Source: Burkholderiaceae bacterium 26 (GTDB taxonomy: Bacteria; Pseudomonadota; Gammaproteobacteria; Burkholderiales; Burkholderiaceae). Taken from it: 64,000 nucleotides of DNA. The notes under the pieces were generated by a model. It had not been told where the DNA came from, did not search any database, and worked only from the letters and a program-made list of their open reading frames with translations. Below are positions 1 through 9,476 of this stretch, piece by piece. Each line of letters starts with the position of its first letter. Within the stretch, counting starts at the first letter, position 1. Made by a program: the position numbers and the translations under genes. The DNA lies in contig JYOB01000014.1 of the NCBI GenBank assembly GCA_000955795.1, positions 97,415-161,414 on the forward strand, in the 5' to 3' direction.

Positions 1-372
1 ACTCAAACAGAGCAAACCATTGCCGATCTAGGCGGCATGGTCCTCCGAGATCCTGCGACCGACATCCTGGACGTCAACAGGGAATTCACTGTATCGATTG
101 TTCTGTCGCGCTGCCAGCCGAGAACGAATGGCGGCTATCACTGGAAGGTGCGGTTCGACACGAGCCTCTTGCCGGACGTCACCGTGGCGATTCGTCTGAA
201 CAAGGCGAATGATGCGCCGCTGGACTACTACCTGTTGCCTCGCCTCGACTTCGCTCGCCCCGGCATCAGACTAGCCGAGCGCAACGCCATTGAGTACGAA
301 AGCTATCGCTTCGACACGCTGGACTATCTGTATCGCATGGCCGAACGGGCGAAACTGAGAAGAGCAGCATGA
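1..372 (+). CDS. C-terminal end of a probable large serine recombinase (partial)
   Basis: The frame is open from base 1, so the gene enters from outside the window and only its last 123 codons are seen. The tail contains a PLDYYLLPRLDF stretch and a later YRFDTLDYLYRMA stretch. From memory these resemble the C-terminus of recombinase family proteins that sit in front of ParB/RepB-like genes in proteobacterial mobile elements. No catalytic domain lies in the window, so the assignment rests on this tail and on the neighbours. The stop overlaps the start of the next gene by 4 bases (ATGA), which implies translational coupling in a three-gene operon. It could instead be an unrelated accessory protein of the same module. 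Confidence 0.45.
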   Translation, partial: TQTEQTIADLGGMVLRDPATDILDVNREFTVSIVLSRCQPRTNGGYHWKVRFDTSLLPDVTVAIRLNKANDAPLDYYLLPRLDFARPGIRLAERNAIEYESYRFDTLDYLYRMAERAKLRRAA

Positions 373-1271
373 ACACACAACCGCAACCTGGCGAGATCAG
401 GATGATTCCGATCGACCGTATCGACGTGATCAACCCACGAGAGCGGAACAGCAAGGTCTTTGACGAGATCGTCGGGAACATCAAAGCTATTGGCCTCAAG
501 AAGCCAATCACTGTCACGCCGAGGGCTGCTGCAGACGGCAGTGAAAAATTCCTTCTTGTCTGCGGTGAGGGACGGCTCAAGGCGTTCCGCTCGCTAGGGG
601 AGGCGACGATTCCTGCGATGGTGGTCCACGTTAGCGACGAGGACGCGTTCATCATGAGCCTGGCCGAGAACATCGCGCGTCGTCAGTGTCGCCCTCTTGA
701 GTTGCTGGCCGGTATCCGGCAATTGCGTGACAGCGGGTATTCGCCCAAAAAGATCGCGGAAAAGACGGGCTTAACAACAGCCTATGTGCAGGGAGTCCTG
801 ACCTTGCTCCAGCACGGGGAAGAGCGCCTGCTGATTGCTGTTGAGAAAGGAACAATTCCTCTTACAGCTGCGCTCGCCATCGTTGGGGCCGGAGACGACG
901 ACAAGGCAATCCAAGCAGCGCTGCAGGAGGCCTACGAATCTGGAAAGCTACGAGGCAAGCAGCTGATAAACGCGCGGCGCGTTATCGAGCGACGCCAAAC
1001 GCTGGGCAGATCCGCATCGCGCTACATGATTGGCAGGCGGGATGACGTGACCACCTCAAGCCTCGTCCGGACGTATGAAAGTGAGGTGGAGCGACAGAAA
1101 GCGATGGTCCGCAAGGCCGAATTCACACAGCAGCGACTCCTGTTTGTTGTTGGCGCGCTCCGACAACTGTTCGCAGATGAGAACTTCGTGAATCTGCTGC
1201 GGGCGGAATCACTGACAACACTACCGAAGTACCTCGCCGAACGAGTCTGGCCTACCGGGAGCTCACCATGA
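369..1271 (+). CDS. ParB/RepB-like DNA-binding protein
   Basis: A 300-residue protein with a ParB N-terminal (Spo0J/sulfiredoxin-like) fold near residues 10-95. It includes the PRERNSK segment, the LVCGEGRLKAFRSLGE box and the SLAENIARRQCRPLE box typical of ParB family members. A helix-turn-helix follows at about 115-150 (SPKKIAEKTGLTTAYVQGVL). The C-terminal third is helical. The family binds DNA at partition-type sites and may hydrolyse CTP through the N-terminal fold. No parA gene lies beside it, so it is probably a regulator or recombination accessory of the mobile element and not a chromosome-segregation ParB. It overlaps both neighbours by 4 bases. Confidence 0.8.
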   Translation: MNTQPQPGEIRMIPIDRIDVINPRERNSKVFDEIVGNIKAIGLKKPITVTPRAAADGSEKFLLVCGEGRLKAFRSLGEATIPAMVVHVSDEDAFIMSLAENIARRQCRPLELLAGIRQLRDSGYSPKKIAEKTGLTTAYVQGVLTLLQHGEERLLIAVEKGTIPLTAALAIVGAGDDDKAIQAALQEAYESGKLRGKQLINARRVIERRQTLGRSASRYMIGRRDDVTTSSLVRTYESEVERQKAMVRKAEFTQQRLLFVVGALRQLFADENFVNLLRAESLTTLPKYLAERVWPTGSSP

Positions 1272-2149
1272 CAAGCGTCACTCTAGGCTTTGTGCCTGAG
1301 CCGCTTGCCGTTCCCTTGCCGCGCATTCTTCCGTCCCGCAGGACTCCGGCGGGCCTGACCAGCACTCGAAAGTTCAAGCAGATTCTCTCGTCCATCGGTG
1401 AAGTGGGCTTGATTGAGCCGTTGACCGTAACAGCAGTGGACCAGCAGTCGGGCAACCACATCCTGCTGGATGGGCACATCCGACTGCTCGCGCTGCGCGA
1501 CTTGGGCCACGACAACGCCTCCTGCTTGGTTGCTACCGATGACGAGGCATACACCTACAACAACCGCATCAACCGCCTGTCGACCATTCAAGAGCATTTC
1601 ATGGTCCGACGTGCCATTGAACGTGGCGTCTCGCTGGAGCGTCTCGCCAAAGCTCTTTCCGTCGATACCACTCAGATCGTGAAGAAGATGAATCTTCTGG
1701 AAGGAATCTGCCCGGAGGCGGTGGATTTACTGCGCGACCGGCAGTTCTCAACAGAGCTAGCGCGAGCGCTTCGAAAAATGAAGCCGACGCGCCAGGTTGA
1801 ATGCGTCGAGTTGATGATTGCCGCGAACAACGTTACGGTTGCCTATGCAGAGGCGCTTCTCGTTGCTACGCCAGCCGCACGCCTTGTCGACGGAAAGAAG
1901 CCGGCCAAGCTAACTGGAGTGACGCATGAGCAGATGGCTAAGATGGAACGGGAGATGAGCAACCTGCAAGAACAGTACAAGATCGTCGAGCAGACCTACG
2001 GCCAAGATGTTTTGAATCTCGTTCTGGCCAAGGGATACCTCGTGAAGCTTTTGGAGTGCGAGCCAGCACTGGCGTACTTGCGCCAGCATCAACCCGACCT
2101 AGTGTCTGAATTCGAGTCGATTCGCGACGTCGTTTCACTCGAACAGTAG
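1268..2149 (+). CDS. ParB N-terminal domain protein with RepB-type C-terminus
   Basis: A 293-residue protein, second of a ParB-like pair. The N-terminal ParB fold carries IGEVGLIEPLTV and an ILLDGHIRLLALRDLG box, with Asp in place of the usual Gly-Glu of the GERR motif. A helix-turn-helix follows at about 118-145. The C-terminal half, with conserved KMKPTRQVE and AYAEALLVAT segments, resembles the C-terminal domain of plasmid partition protein RepB. It is the last gene of a tightly coupled operon with the upstream ParB-like gene and the recombinase tail. With no ParA nearby, a role in control of the recombinase or in maintaining the element is more likely than classical partition. Confidence 0.75.
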   Translation: MTSVTLGFVPEPLAVPLPRILPSRRTPAGLTSTRKFKQILSSIGEVGLIEPLTVTAVDQQSGNHILLDGHIRLLALRDLGHDNASCLVATDDEAYTYNNRINRLSTIQEHFMVRRAIERGVSLERLAKALSVDTTQIVKKMNLLEGICPEAVDLLRDRQFSTELARALRKMKPTRQVECVELMIAANNVTVAYAEALLVATPAARLVDGKKPAKLTGVTHEQMAKMEREMSNLQEQYKIVEQTYGQDVLNLVLAKGYLVKLLECEPALAYLRQHQPDLVSEFESIRDVVSLEQ

Positions 2150-2225
2150 CGGGAATCGCTCGGGGGCTCCGCGGCTCCAGGGCCACTGATCTCTCGATCT
2201 CGGCTCCCAGGATGCAGTAATTCTT

Positions 2226-2861
2226 CTAGCTCAGATTGAATTGACTACGCAGACGGATCGCAAGTCGCCCGCGCCATTGCTCTACGACCAGATTGGCTAG
2301 GTCCCGCTGGCGGCCGTTTGTTTTCGCAATGGCATGGAGGGCGCAGAGCAGGTTTTCTGCCAAGTCTCGTTCAGGCCTCATTCCAACGGAGCGGACGAGG
2401 CAAATTGTGGTTTCCTGTTGCTTGGACGCGCTTCCGAGCCAATCCTTCTGCCACTCGAAGCGGTGCTTATAAAAATTTGCGGCTCCATTTGCAATCGCGA
2501 CGTAGCTCAGGCCTGATTTCGAATCGAGCTCCGCCTCCAACGACATCACCGCGTCCTTGTTTATCTTCTGTCCGTTGAGCTCATAGATCCGCCTCACGAT
2601 CGATACAGTCTCGGTGATGGCGGCCTGGACAAGCACAAACATCGCGCCGAGCAGTACGCCAGCTTCGTCGTACATCAGCTCTGCAGGGTGGTCCCAGTAT
2701 TTTCGCCCTGGATGGCCCATGTCCCGAAGGCGATCAGACCAAGCATCGAGTGCTTGTTCAGACAACAGCGCGTGACTTCGGATGACGCTAGAGAGCGGAA
2801 ATTGATCGAGTTCTTCCTCTAACTTCTGCACTAATTTCAATGTCTGCGTTCTCGAGTCCAA
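2226..2861 (-). CDS. hypothetical protein
   Basis: A 211-residue protein I do not recognise. It starts with a charged helical segment, then a tryptophan-rich stretch (HPGRKYWDHPAELMYDEAG), then a hydrophobic helix around residues 70-90 (LLGAMFVLVQAAITETVSIV), probably buried and not a true membrane span. A segment NFYKHRFEW lies at about residue 130. It is encoded against the ParB operon, converging with it 76 bases away, and points away from the ATPase-methyltransferase gene. Coding seems real because the frame is long and the composition is protein-like. A role in defence is only suggested by position. Confidence 0.55.
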   Translation of the reverse strand: MDSRTQTLKLVQKLEEELDQFPLSSVIRSHALLSEQALDAWSDRLRDMGHPGRKYWDHPAELMYDEAGVLLGAMFVLVQAAITETVSIVRRIYELNGQKINKDAVMSLEAELDSKSGLSYVAIANGAANFYKHRFEWQKDWLGSASKQQETTICLVRSVGMRPERDLAENLLCALHAIAKTNGRQRDLANLVVEQWRGRLAIRLRSQFNLS

Positions 2862-3072
2862 CAGGCTCTCCTATGTGGACGGCCATCGTACTGCACCGGA
2901 CCCAGGTGCGCCCTGCTGAGCACGTGCTCGGAAGTACTACGCTCACAACTAGCCTATGCCCTTGTGCAGCTTCTGCGCAGCGGCAACGTGCAGCTCCGCA
3001 CCGCATCGGCAGAAGAAGCCTTTCAGCGCCCTGAATCGCAACGACACAGCAAAGGCGCGTGCATTTAGGCAA

Positions 3073-4983
3073 TCAATTCTTGGATACAGCCCTGTTCGTT
3101 GCTTCTTGGCTATGAAAAAACAGAGACGTGTTGGCGAAAAGCTGAGTCCAGAGACCCAAGCGTTGACCGATCGAATAATTTGGCAGCTCCAACTTCCTTA
3201 GTTTAGTAAGCTCCACTAGAGCTCGGCGACGCAGAGATTCATATGCACCAAACTGAGTATTCGTCGTAAATTTCTCAACTAGCGAACGATGAATAACGTG
3301 TGCCTTTAGCCGTCCATCCCCCTTGGCATCCGCAAATCGAAATAACCTATTTTCCTCATCATTCAGCCCCACATCGAAAAGCAATTTCAACTCAGACGTG
3401 TCAAGAAGAATGAAACCAAATTCATGCGCACGCTCACCGACAGGCAAATGATGGTCTTCAACCAACAAAAGAGACCCACTGTCACTTAGTATCGCTGGAA
3501 TACCTTCTCTTGAGAATATCTCACCCCACTGATCCGGATGAATCTCGTGCAGCACGTTCGTCAGAGCAACGACATCAAATTTCAGACCAGCGGCTTTAAT
3601 TTTTTCGAAGTCAGAAAAATAGCGCTGCTCCGATGCGTCGTACACACTGTCAATTACCTTCTGGCATGATCCACTGCCATCATCCATCGGCTCGAACGCG
3701 TAGTACTCAACGTGTTTTGACATTGGCCCCTCCGTCTTCGAGTAGCGGTCATGCAGGCCACTCAGAATACGTCCCTTGCCAGCCCCGTAGTCGAGAATTC
3801 TCACGGGACGCCCCTCTTTCGCCGCCTGCTCTTGCAGGTAGGTCGCTATCTGGTGCAATTGAGGATCTGTCTTTGCCGAAGAACTGACGACTTGAGGCGG
3901 GAGAAGGCACTGAGAAGCGTAGTTTGCCGCTGCAAGTTCGCGCGGCAATTTCAGGAAATCGAACAGGCCATTGATAGCCGCCTCGCTCCCCATCAGCCCC
4001 TTTAAAATCGATTCCGGTTCCTGCCCAGCTCGCTTCACCCCGTCCTTACCCAGGTACCAAATCGAAAATGGATCGATGGATGCGAGATGAGCAACGAGCG
4101 GAATGGAGTGCGTGCAAATGAAGATTTGCCCGTTTCCAACTTTACTTAGAAGCCTATCAACCACCTCAATCAGAATCGCCGAATGAAGATGATTTTCCGG
4201 CTCATCCATAAATATAATCACATCCTTGAGGCTTTTCTCTCTCGCATGCAATGCAATGGCGACGTGCAGCAGGATAATTTGCCCATCAGAAAGCTTTTGG
4301 CTGTCCAAAGGTTGCCCGAACAACAAGGGATCACCCTCGCGCGATCGAGTTAGCTTTGTGTCAAGAAAATCATTAATTTGATTTTCCAGAGCTTTGTACC
4401 GAAAAATGACTTCGCCGGCATATCCATCGCGACGGGGGTTCCCAGAGTGCGTGGCCTCAAAGTAATTTTTTTGTTCGGTGTATATGTAGCTAAACACAGC
4501 CTCGCTTAGTTTATCGAGCTCGATTTTCCCGAGGCTTACATTCCGCGCGCGCTCACGGATTGTCGATAGTGTCTGCTCTCCAATTGGATCCATTGAAAGA
4601 CTTCTTGGAAGAATATCGACAATCGGAAGTGGATAGCCGTGAGGCGCATCAACTTTCAGAGAAGACAATAGATCAATTCTTCGCTCTGCGTCGATAATTC
4701 GATCAGCGATTTCCTCTTTTTCCTGCCGAGTTTGTTGAGTGAGCCTTATTCCTCTGTCTCTATTCTCGAGCTCTCTCTTGACATCGTTGAGACTCTCGAG
4801 ACTGTCATCCCGCAATTCATTGCGCAACTCCCCACATCGACGAATTGCCTTTAATAGTCGCGTCTTACCAATTCCATTCGGCCCAGCAACCACAACGACC
4901 TGCCCAAGACGAGACATGTCAATTGTTGGCAACCCACAATCCTTGAGAAGATCTTTTTTAATATTTATTTCTCGAATACGCAT
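3073..4983 (-). CDS. ABC/AAA15-type ATPase fused to a SAM-methyltransferase-like domain
   Basis: A 636-residue two-domain protein. Residues 1-320 form an ABC/SMC-like ATPase of the type common in defence systems: Walker A GPNGIGKT at 34-41, a coiled-coil insertion at about 55-110, the signature LSDGQ at 231-235, Walker B with catalytic acid IIFMDEPENH at 256-265, and the H-loop CTHS at 290-293. Residues 375-540 look like a class I SAM-dependent methyltransferase: motif I ILDYGAGKGR at 396-405, an acidic residue after the second strand (AFEP, 429-432), and FDVVALTNVLHEI at 469-481. The tail (540-636) is unassigned. It lies 124 bases downstream of the STAND nuclease gene on the same strand and is visibly richer in A+T. 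The methyltransferase substrate cannot be read from sequence. Confidence 0.8.
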   Translation of the reverse strand: MRIREINIKKDLLKDCGLPTIDMSRLGQVVVVAGPNGIGKTRLLKAIRRCGELRNELRDDSLESLNDVKRELENRDRGIRLTQQTRQEKEEIADRIIDAERRIDLLSSLKVDAPHGYPLPIVDILPRSLSMDPIGEQTLSTIRERARNVSLGKIELDKLSEAVFSYIYTEQKNYFEATHSGNPRRDGYAGEVIFRYKALENQINDFLDTKLTRSREGDPLLFGQPLDSQKLSDGQIILLHVAIALHAREKSLKDVIIFMDEPENHLHSAILIEVVDRLLSKVGNGQIFICTHSIPLVAHLASIDPFSIWYLGKDGVKRAGQEPESILKGLMGSEAAINGLFDFLKLPRELAAANYASQCLLPPQVVSSSAKTDPQLHQIATYLQEQAAKEGRPVRILDYGAGKGRILSGLHDRYSKTEGPMSKHVEYYAFEPMDDGSGSCQKVIDSVYDASEQRYFSDFEKIKAAGLKFDVVALTNVLHEIHPDQWGEIFSREGIPAILSDSGSLLLVEDHHLPVGERAHEFGFILLDTSELKLLFDVGLNDEENRLFRFADAKGDGRLKAHVIHRSLVEKFTTNTQFGAYESLRRRALVELTKLRKLELPNYSIGQRLGLWTQLFANTSLFFHSQEATNRAVSKN

Positions 4984-5107
4984 TTTCCACTCCGCAAACT
5001 AAGCCACGCTTTACCAGACCTTGTCATTACTTGCATGAAGGTCTGCTAGCGACAATACCCGCCTACTCGTGGCGCTTTGACTCTTATCCACGATTGTATA
5101 AATTCCG

Positions 5108-8100
5108 CTACCCAGGGCCAATCCAATCAGGTAATCGCTTGGAGGGGGGCCTCACCCCAGAGAACCGTAGTTTTCCGAAGGTAATGATTGCGCGTTCTCG
5201 CACAATACCGGCCCTCGATAAGAAATCGCCCCCAGCGTCGAGTGTTTTGAGGTATCGGTCCACATCCCAATAAGTGGAGGGGAGTGCGGGAGGATGGGTT
5301 TCAACTAGGGATACTAGGAGCTCAGACATCATTGTTCTTAGCTCCAAGGTCAACTGTGCATTGTTACTTTTGAGTGCCTCCCATGTGTCACGAATCACGA
5401 AATCATTCAGGAACTTATCTTTGAGTGCTTCCCTGACATCCGGGCGATGCGACCATTTATCGACGTCCTCAGTGCTCTCGATGATTTGATCCGATTTTTT
5501 GACCATACGACCCACCATCTCTGTTCGGGTGTGGTCATCGGGGGCCAGTTCCAGCAGAAGGTCAAATTCCGGCTGATGCCAATCGCCAACTACGCCTGTT
5601 TTCCAAGCCAAGAGGAGGCCGAATACACGTTCACGACTAGAGGCATCCAGTTCGCGAATTACTTGACTGAGCTCCTCTGCGCCGTACCTTTCCTCGAAGC
5701 TGAACAATTCGTCGAGGCAATCTTCAAAGAGGGGATGAGTCGGCGTTCGAGCAAGTTGCCGAATGACAGCCATCCAGGTTGGTGAGTGATCATGGTGATG
5801 GCCTAGATACCACAGTGGCTGCGGAGACCCTCGATGCATCTGGACACAGGCAGTGAGCAGTGAAGGGGCCAAACGGTCAACAAACTGGGGCACCGGAACA
5901 TGGAACCCGTCAACTGCACCTAAGAGCAGCTCTTGAATCTCTGCGGGAACACTGTCCTGTGTAAGCGCGGCAGCCTTCATCCATACTTCATCCTCGCGCT
6001 CACTGACCAAAAGTTTCATGACCATCAACCGCTCAGCGTCACGCAAGTCACTCCAGCGCGCCACAAGATTAGCGACGAAGACCAAGACTGCGCCGGTGCT
6101 CGGCACGGCAAGCAGTCTCTCAATGGCCGCCCGTCTATCCTGCGCAGATAGCGCTGGCGCATTGAGCGAGGACGTCACAAGACCAAGCATGTAGTCGTCT
6201 GGTAGGTAGCCAGCGGCGATGCGAGTTTGCAACCAGTCGATCCAGGCGTTGATAACAGCCTCAGAAGACGATGGCGACAAATAGGTGAGCGCAGTATTGC
6301 AGACGTCGTAAAGGCGCTCTCCCGCCATACGGAATGAATTGGGAAAACCTCTAAGGGCCGGTGCTAGCACTTCACCAACGAGAGCCCATGGCTTTGATGC
6401 CCTATCTCTGCCCAAAGCGTAGTCATCGTCAGAGTAGAAGTGGTTCAAGAGCCCCGAAACTACAATTGCGGCGGTCTCGGGTTGGTCAATTGACGCTCGC
6501 AGCAGCGCTGCTAGGATTTCCCTTCGGTTCGGCCCAACCTGGTCCCAGGCCTTAGTGACCGCACGAAGCATTCGGCTCACAACGGATGGGTGCGTATCGC
6601 GTCGAAGGCGTTCCAGAATCTCAACGTCGTTTGTCCGTTCAACGAGCAGCCAGGTGTAGGCTGCCTCGGCTCGTATTAAGCCTTCGGAGAAGCCGAGGAG
6701 TCGAAGCATTGCGGCAGAATCAAGCTCACTCGGCCGAGTCTTGAAGAAGCGCAGCGCTTCCGCCGCGCTGCCGGAATTTGGAAGCGCGTCGCTCGCACGC
6801 AATTTCGCTACCGTCTTGCGCACACGTGCTTCGTCTGGAACTGGCACCTTCCTAAGAAAGGATGGAATTGAGTACTCGCCTTTGAACGGGAAGAATGGCT
6901 CGCCGTGATCCCAGCTAACGTCCTCGAACTTGATACGGGTCATAGAGTTGACCCAATGCTGTAGCCTTTCTAGGTATTTCTCGGGTTCGGCTTGGACGAC
7001 CTCAAGAAGAAATTCATAGCAGAGGTCTCGGGTGGTCGGAAAGTACCAACGAAGACCACTCTCCGCCAATTTGACAAGAGCCTCACCAAGGCCGAGAGCC
7101 TCCCCCAGATCGCGATGCAACCACCACAGATTTCTGGCTGCCGCCGCCGAAGTGCTTGGCGAAGGCGAAAAGAGCCCTCTGCGTATCGCGGAGAGTACAT
7201 CGTCTCGCTCCATCGATACCGCCTGCCGTACTAGTGCACGAGCGGCCGACCGATAGTACGGATGGGAGAACTGGAAGTGGTTGGGCTCTCGGCGTCGGAG
7301 CACACGATGCAGTTCTAAATTTGTGAGGCTCTCTCGAGCGCTCTTAGGCAAAACTGGTGCTTCGGTATAGCTCGGCGCAGTGGCATGCTCGTCGAGTTCA
7401 TCGCCGAGTGAGAAAACTGAAGCGCCTAGTAAACTCGGTATTTCGAATTCTTGGCCTTCTCCTAAGATGAAGGCCAAGTCGCGGTCCCCGGAAGTTTCAA
7501 CCGCGGTGGAGCCGATAGCCAATGCACGCGTCACCTCTACTGCGCCACTAGTGCGCAGGGTCATAGCGAAGTCGGTCGCGGATTCACTAGCCAAGCTCTG
7601 AGCCTGACGAACCACGTCAGCACCTTGCAACTGTTCGTGATAGGCCGCCACATGCGCCAACACGCCGGCCGGTACGTCGAGATCCCCAGCGGCTATGGCC
7701 GTGGCAATGGCATTCTTGATACCGATCGGAACTTCATTGCTCTGCGCCTGCCTGTCCCAGACTTGGGATAGAAATCCTGGGGGATATGCGCCCAAGTCAT
7801 GCCAAGACAATCCACCGGTTTTAACTTTGCCTAAAGAATCGGAGGCCCTTGCTGCAAGGAGCGCCTCTTGCGATTGCGCCACGATCAGGCGCCGATTCTG
7901 TTCTAGCTCCCGGATAAGCCTATCAAGGCTCTTCAGCGCCTGCCCGGCCTTCGAGTTTGCTTCAAGATCGGAACCGAGGGGGTCATCCAACACGACCACA
8001 ATCTCAGTCCGACGCCTATCCAGGAGAACACGCTCAGCCTCGTCAACCAAACTAAGGCGGACGACCTCAAAGCCCTGCATTTGCAGGTCAGCCGCGATCC

Positions 8101-8962
8101 ACTTTGCCGCGTCAGTCTTGCCGCACCGAGGCGGCCCCGACAATAGTAGCGCCCGCTTGTCGGCAAGCTCCACACCCCATGCTTTTTCGGCGCCTCGGGA
8201 GACGTAATCGCTTGGACGAACCGAAGGTACGACCTCCGTCGTCAGTACCGTCTTGAGCGCAGGCACCAGATTTACCCCGGTCCCTTTGCTGTCGCGCACT
8301 CGTTGCAGCATTTGGAGGAGAGCGCCTTCCGCTCTGTCACTTGGCACTGCAAGTTCTCGCAAGTGCTCAAACAGACGAGCTGTGACGTTTTCCTTCGTCA
8401 CGTTATCTTGCAAGAACAGGCGTTTAAACGCCTCATTGAGCTGCGTCGCTGAGATTGCCTTTCCTAGAGCAGAGAGGTCCGCTGCCCTTTTACGTTCCAA
8501 GCCGGAGTCTTTGTTAGGTTTAGACGCTACGATTTGGGTCAAGAACGACTGCGCTGCGGTTGCTGTCAGTGGTGGAGTCCTGTGGGTCTTCCCGCGCCAG
8601 TCCGACCTCACCGTCAGCGGTGAAGCAAAGTCCATGGCACGCTGAGCACAGACTAGAATCACCAACTTGCTTGGCTCTTTCAAGAGCCGTTCAAGCAAGC
8701 TGTTTGTCGAACTTCGGCTTGGAAAGTGCGCAAGGTATTCAAGCAACACCGCGTCGTCAACGGCCTTAGTGTGATGCTCGGCACCCTTAACCTGCAGCTC
8801 AAGCACTACATGCTGGCCATCAACCTGAAACTCGAGCGTCGAGTCCTCTCCGCCGCTGTCAACAACCGCACGTACATCGTAGGCCCAAAGCCTAAGCACA
8901 AGCTCCAGCGTGACGTAGTACTGGAACTCATAGCGCTCGGGACCGGTGATTTCAATCGACAT
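5108..8962 (-). CDS. nuclease-STAND NTPase-helical repeat protein (Avs/Cap4-like architecture)
   Basis: A 1284-residue protein with three parts. Residues 1-120 look like a PD-(D/E)xK nuclease of the Cap4/DUF4297 kind: Asp40 in GGED, then E55-L-Q57-V-K59. Residues 245-560 carry a P-loop NTPase with Walker A GPPRCGKT at 276-283 and Walker B IVVVLDDP at 321-328, the style of STAND ATPases. The remaining 700 residues are predicted to be HEAT-like helical repeats, the usual sensor part. The architecture matches antiphage STAND proteins (Avs type), in which the C-terminus senses a phage protein and the N-terminal nuclease is released to cut DNA. That role is inferred. The same-strand ATPase-methyltransferase gene follows after 124 bases. 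I do not recognise it as a named subtype. Confidence 0.75.
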   Translation of the reverse strand: MSIEITGPERYEFQYYVTLELVLRLWAYDVRAVVDSGGEDSTLEFQVDGQHVVLELQVKGAEHHTKAVDDAVLLEYLAHFPSRSSTNSLLERLLKEPSKLVILVCAQRAMDFASPLTVRSDWRGKTHRTPPLTATAAQSFLTQIVASKPNKDSGLERKRAADLSALGKAISATQLNEAFKRLFLQDNVTKENVTARLFEHLRELAVPSDRAEGALLQMLQRVRDSKGTGVNLVPALKTVLTTEVVPSVRPSDYVSRGAEKAWGVELADKRALLLSGPPRCGKTDAAKWIAADLQMQGFEVVRLSLVDEAERVLLDRRRTEIVVVLDDPLGSDLEANSKAGQALKSLDRLIRELEQNRRLIVAQSQEALLAARASDSLGKVKTGGLSWHDLGAYPPGFLSQVWDRQAQSNEVPIGIKNAIATAIAAGDLDVPAGVLAHVAAYHEQLQGADVVRQAQSLASESATDFAMTLRTSGAVEVTRALAIGSTAVETSGDRDLAFILGEGQEFEIPSLLGASVFSLGDELDEHATAPSYTEAPVLPKSARESLTNLELHRVLRRREPNHFQFSHPYYRSAARALVRQAVSMERDDVLSAIRRGLFSPSPSTSAAAARNLWWLHRDLGEALGLGEALVKLAESGLRWYFPTTRDLCYEFLLEVVQAEPEKYLERLQHWVNSMTRIKFEDVSWDHGEPFFPFKGEYSIPSFLRKVPVPDEARVRKTVAKLRASDALPNSGSAAEALRFFKTRPSELDSAAMLRLLGFSEGLIRAEAAYTWLLVERTNDVEILERLRRDTHPSVVSRMLRAVTKAWDQVGPNRREILAALLRASIDQPETAAIVVSGLLNHFYSDDDYALGRDRASKPWALVGEVLAPALRGFPNSFRMAGERLYDVCNTALTYLSPSSSEAVINAWIDWLQTRIAAGYLPDDYMLGLVTSSLNAPALSAQDRRAAIERLLAVPSTGAVLVFVANLVARWSDLRDAERLMVMKLLVSEREDEVWMKAAALTQDSVPAEIQELLLGAVDGFHVPVPQFVDRLAPSLLTACVQMHRGSPQPLWYLGHHHDHSPTWMAVIRQLARTPTHPLFEDCLDELFSFEERYGAEELSQVIRELDASSRERVFGLLLAWKTGVVGDWHQPEFDLLLELAPDDHTRTEMVGRMVKKSDQIIESTEDVDKWSHRPDVREALKDKFLNDFVIRDTWEALKSNNAQLTLELRTMMSELLVSLVETHPPALPSTYWDVDRYLKTLDAGGDFLSRAGIVRERAIITFGKLRFSGVRPPSKRLPDWIGPG

Positions 8963-9476
8963 GGTTTCAAAACTTCAAATGAAGCGGCGCTTGCTTGAGA
9001 TTGGCCAAAGATTCAGTCGAACGCTTTGTCGCTCTTCTGGACCACGCCGCACTCCACGCTGTTGAGCACGTGGACCTGCGTTCACCAAGCAAGAAGTAGC
9101 AATTTGCTGAGCGAGAAAGCTTGAGGCAGGGCGGAGCCCGGCCCCTCGCGTCAGATCGTTGGGCCCCCGTCGTCCACCGCAAAGTTATTGCTGTAGGCAG
9201 CGCGTTGCAGGACAGATCCTAGCGGTCAGTTCTCAACCACTAGACGTCGCTTATCGAAACAGCGGTCAAAGTGTTGTTTAGCAAATTTATCCGGCAGATA
9301 GGCAGTGGACCGCTAGACGTGCCGCAAAGCGGCCGACTCTCGCTCAGACTCGGTAACGTATACGAGGAAGTCGACGGCTTTCCGCAACCTGTCCCACGGA
9401 GCGAAAAACATTTAGCGGGCGGGGTTCGCATACTTCACCGCCCGGCTACGGGCCTCACCCGCCATCTTCGATCAGT
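8963..9476. other. intergenic stretch upstream of the STAND nuclease gene
   Basis: About 510 bases between the start of the STAND nuclease gene and the end of the small HEAT-like gene. Short open frames exist but none has a convincing ribosome site or protein-like composition. It should hold the promoter of the leftward nuclease gene. I see no clear terminator or repeat. Confidence 0.4.

Noticed and set aside
369..2149. The chromosomal parAB system
   Set aside because: Both ParB-like proteins are divergent, there is no parA, and they are coupled to a recombinase-like gene. The true chromosomal parAB would be expected elsewhere near the origin.
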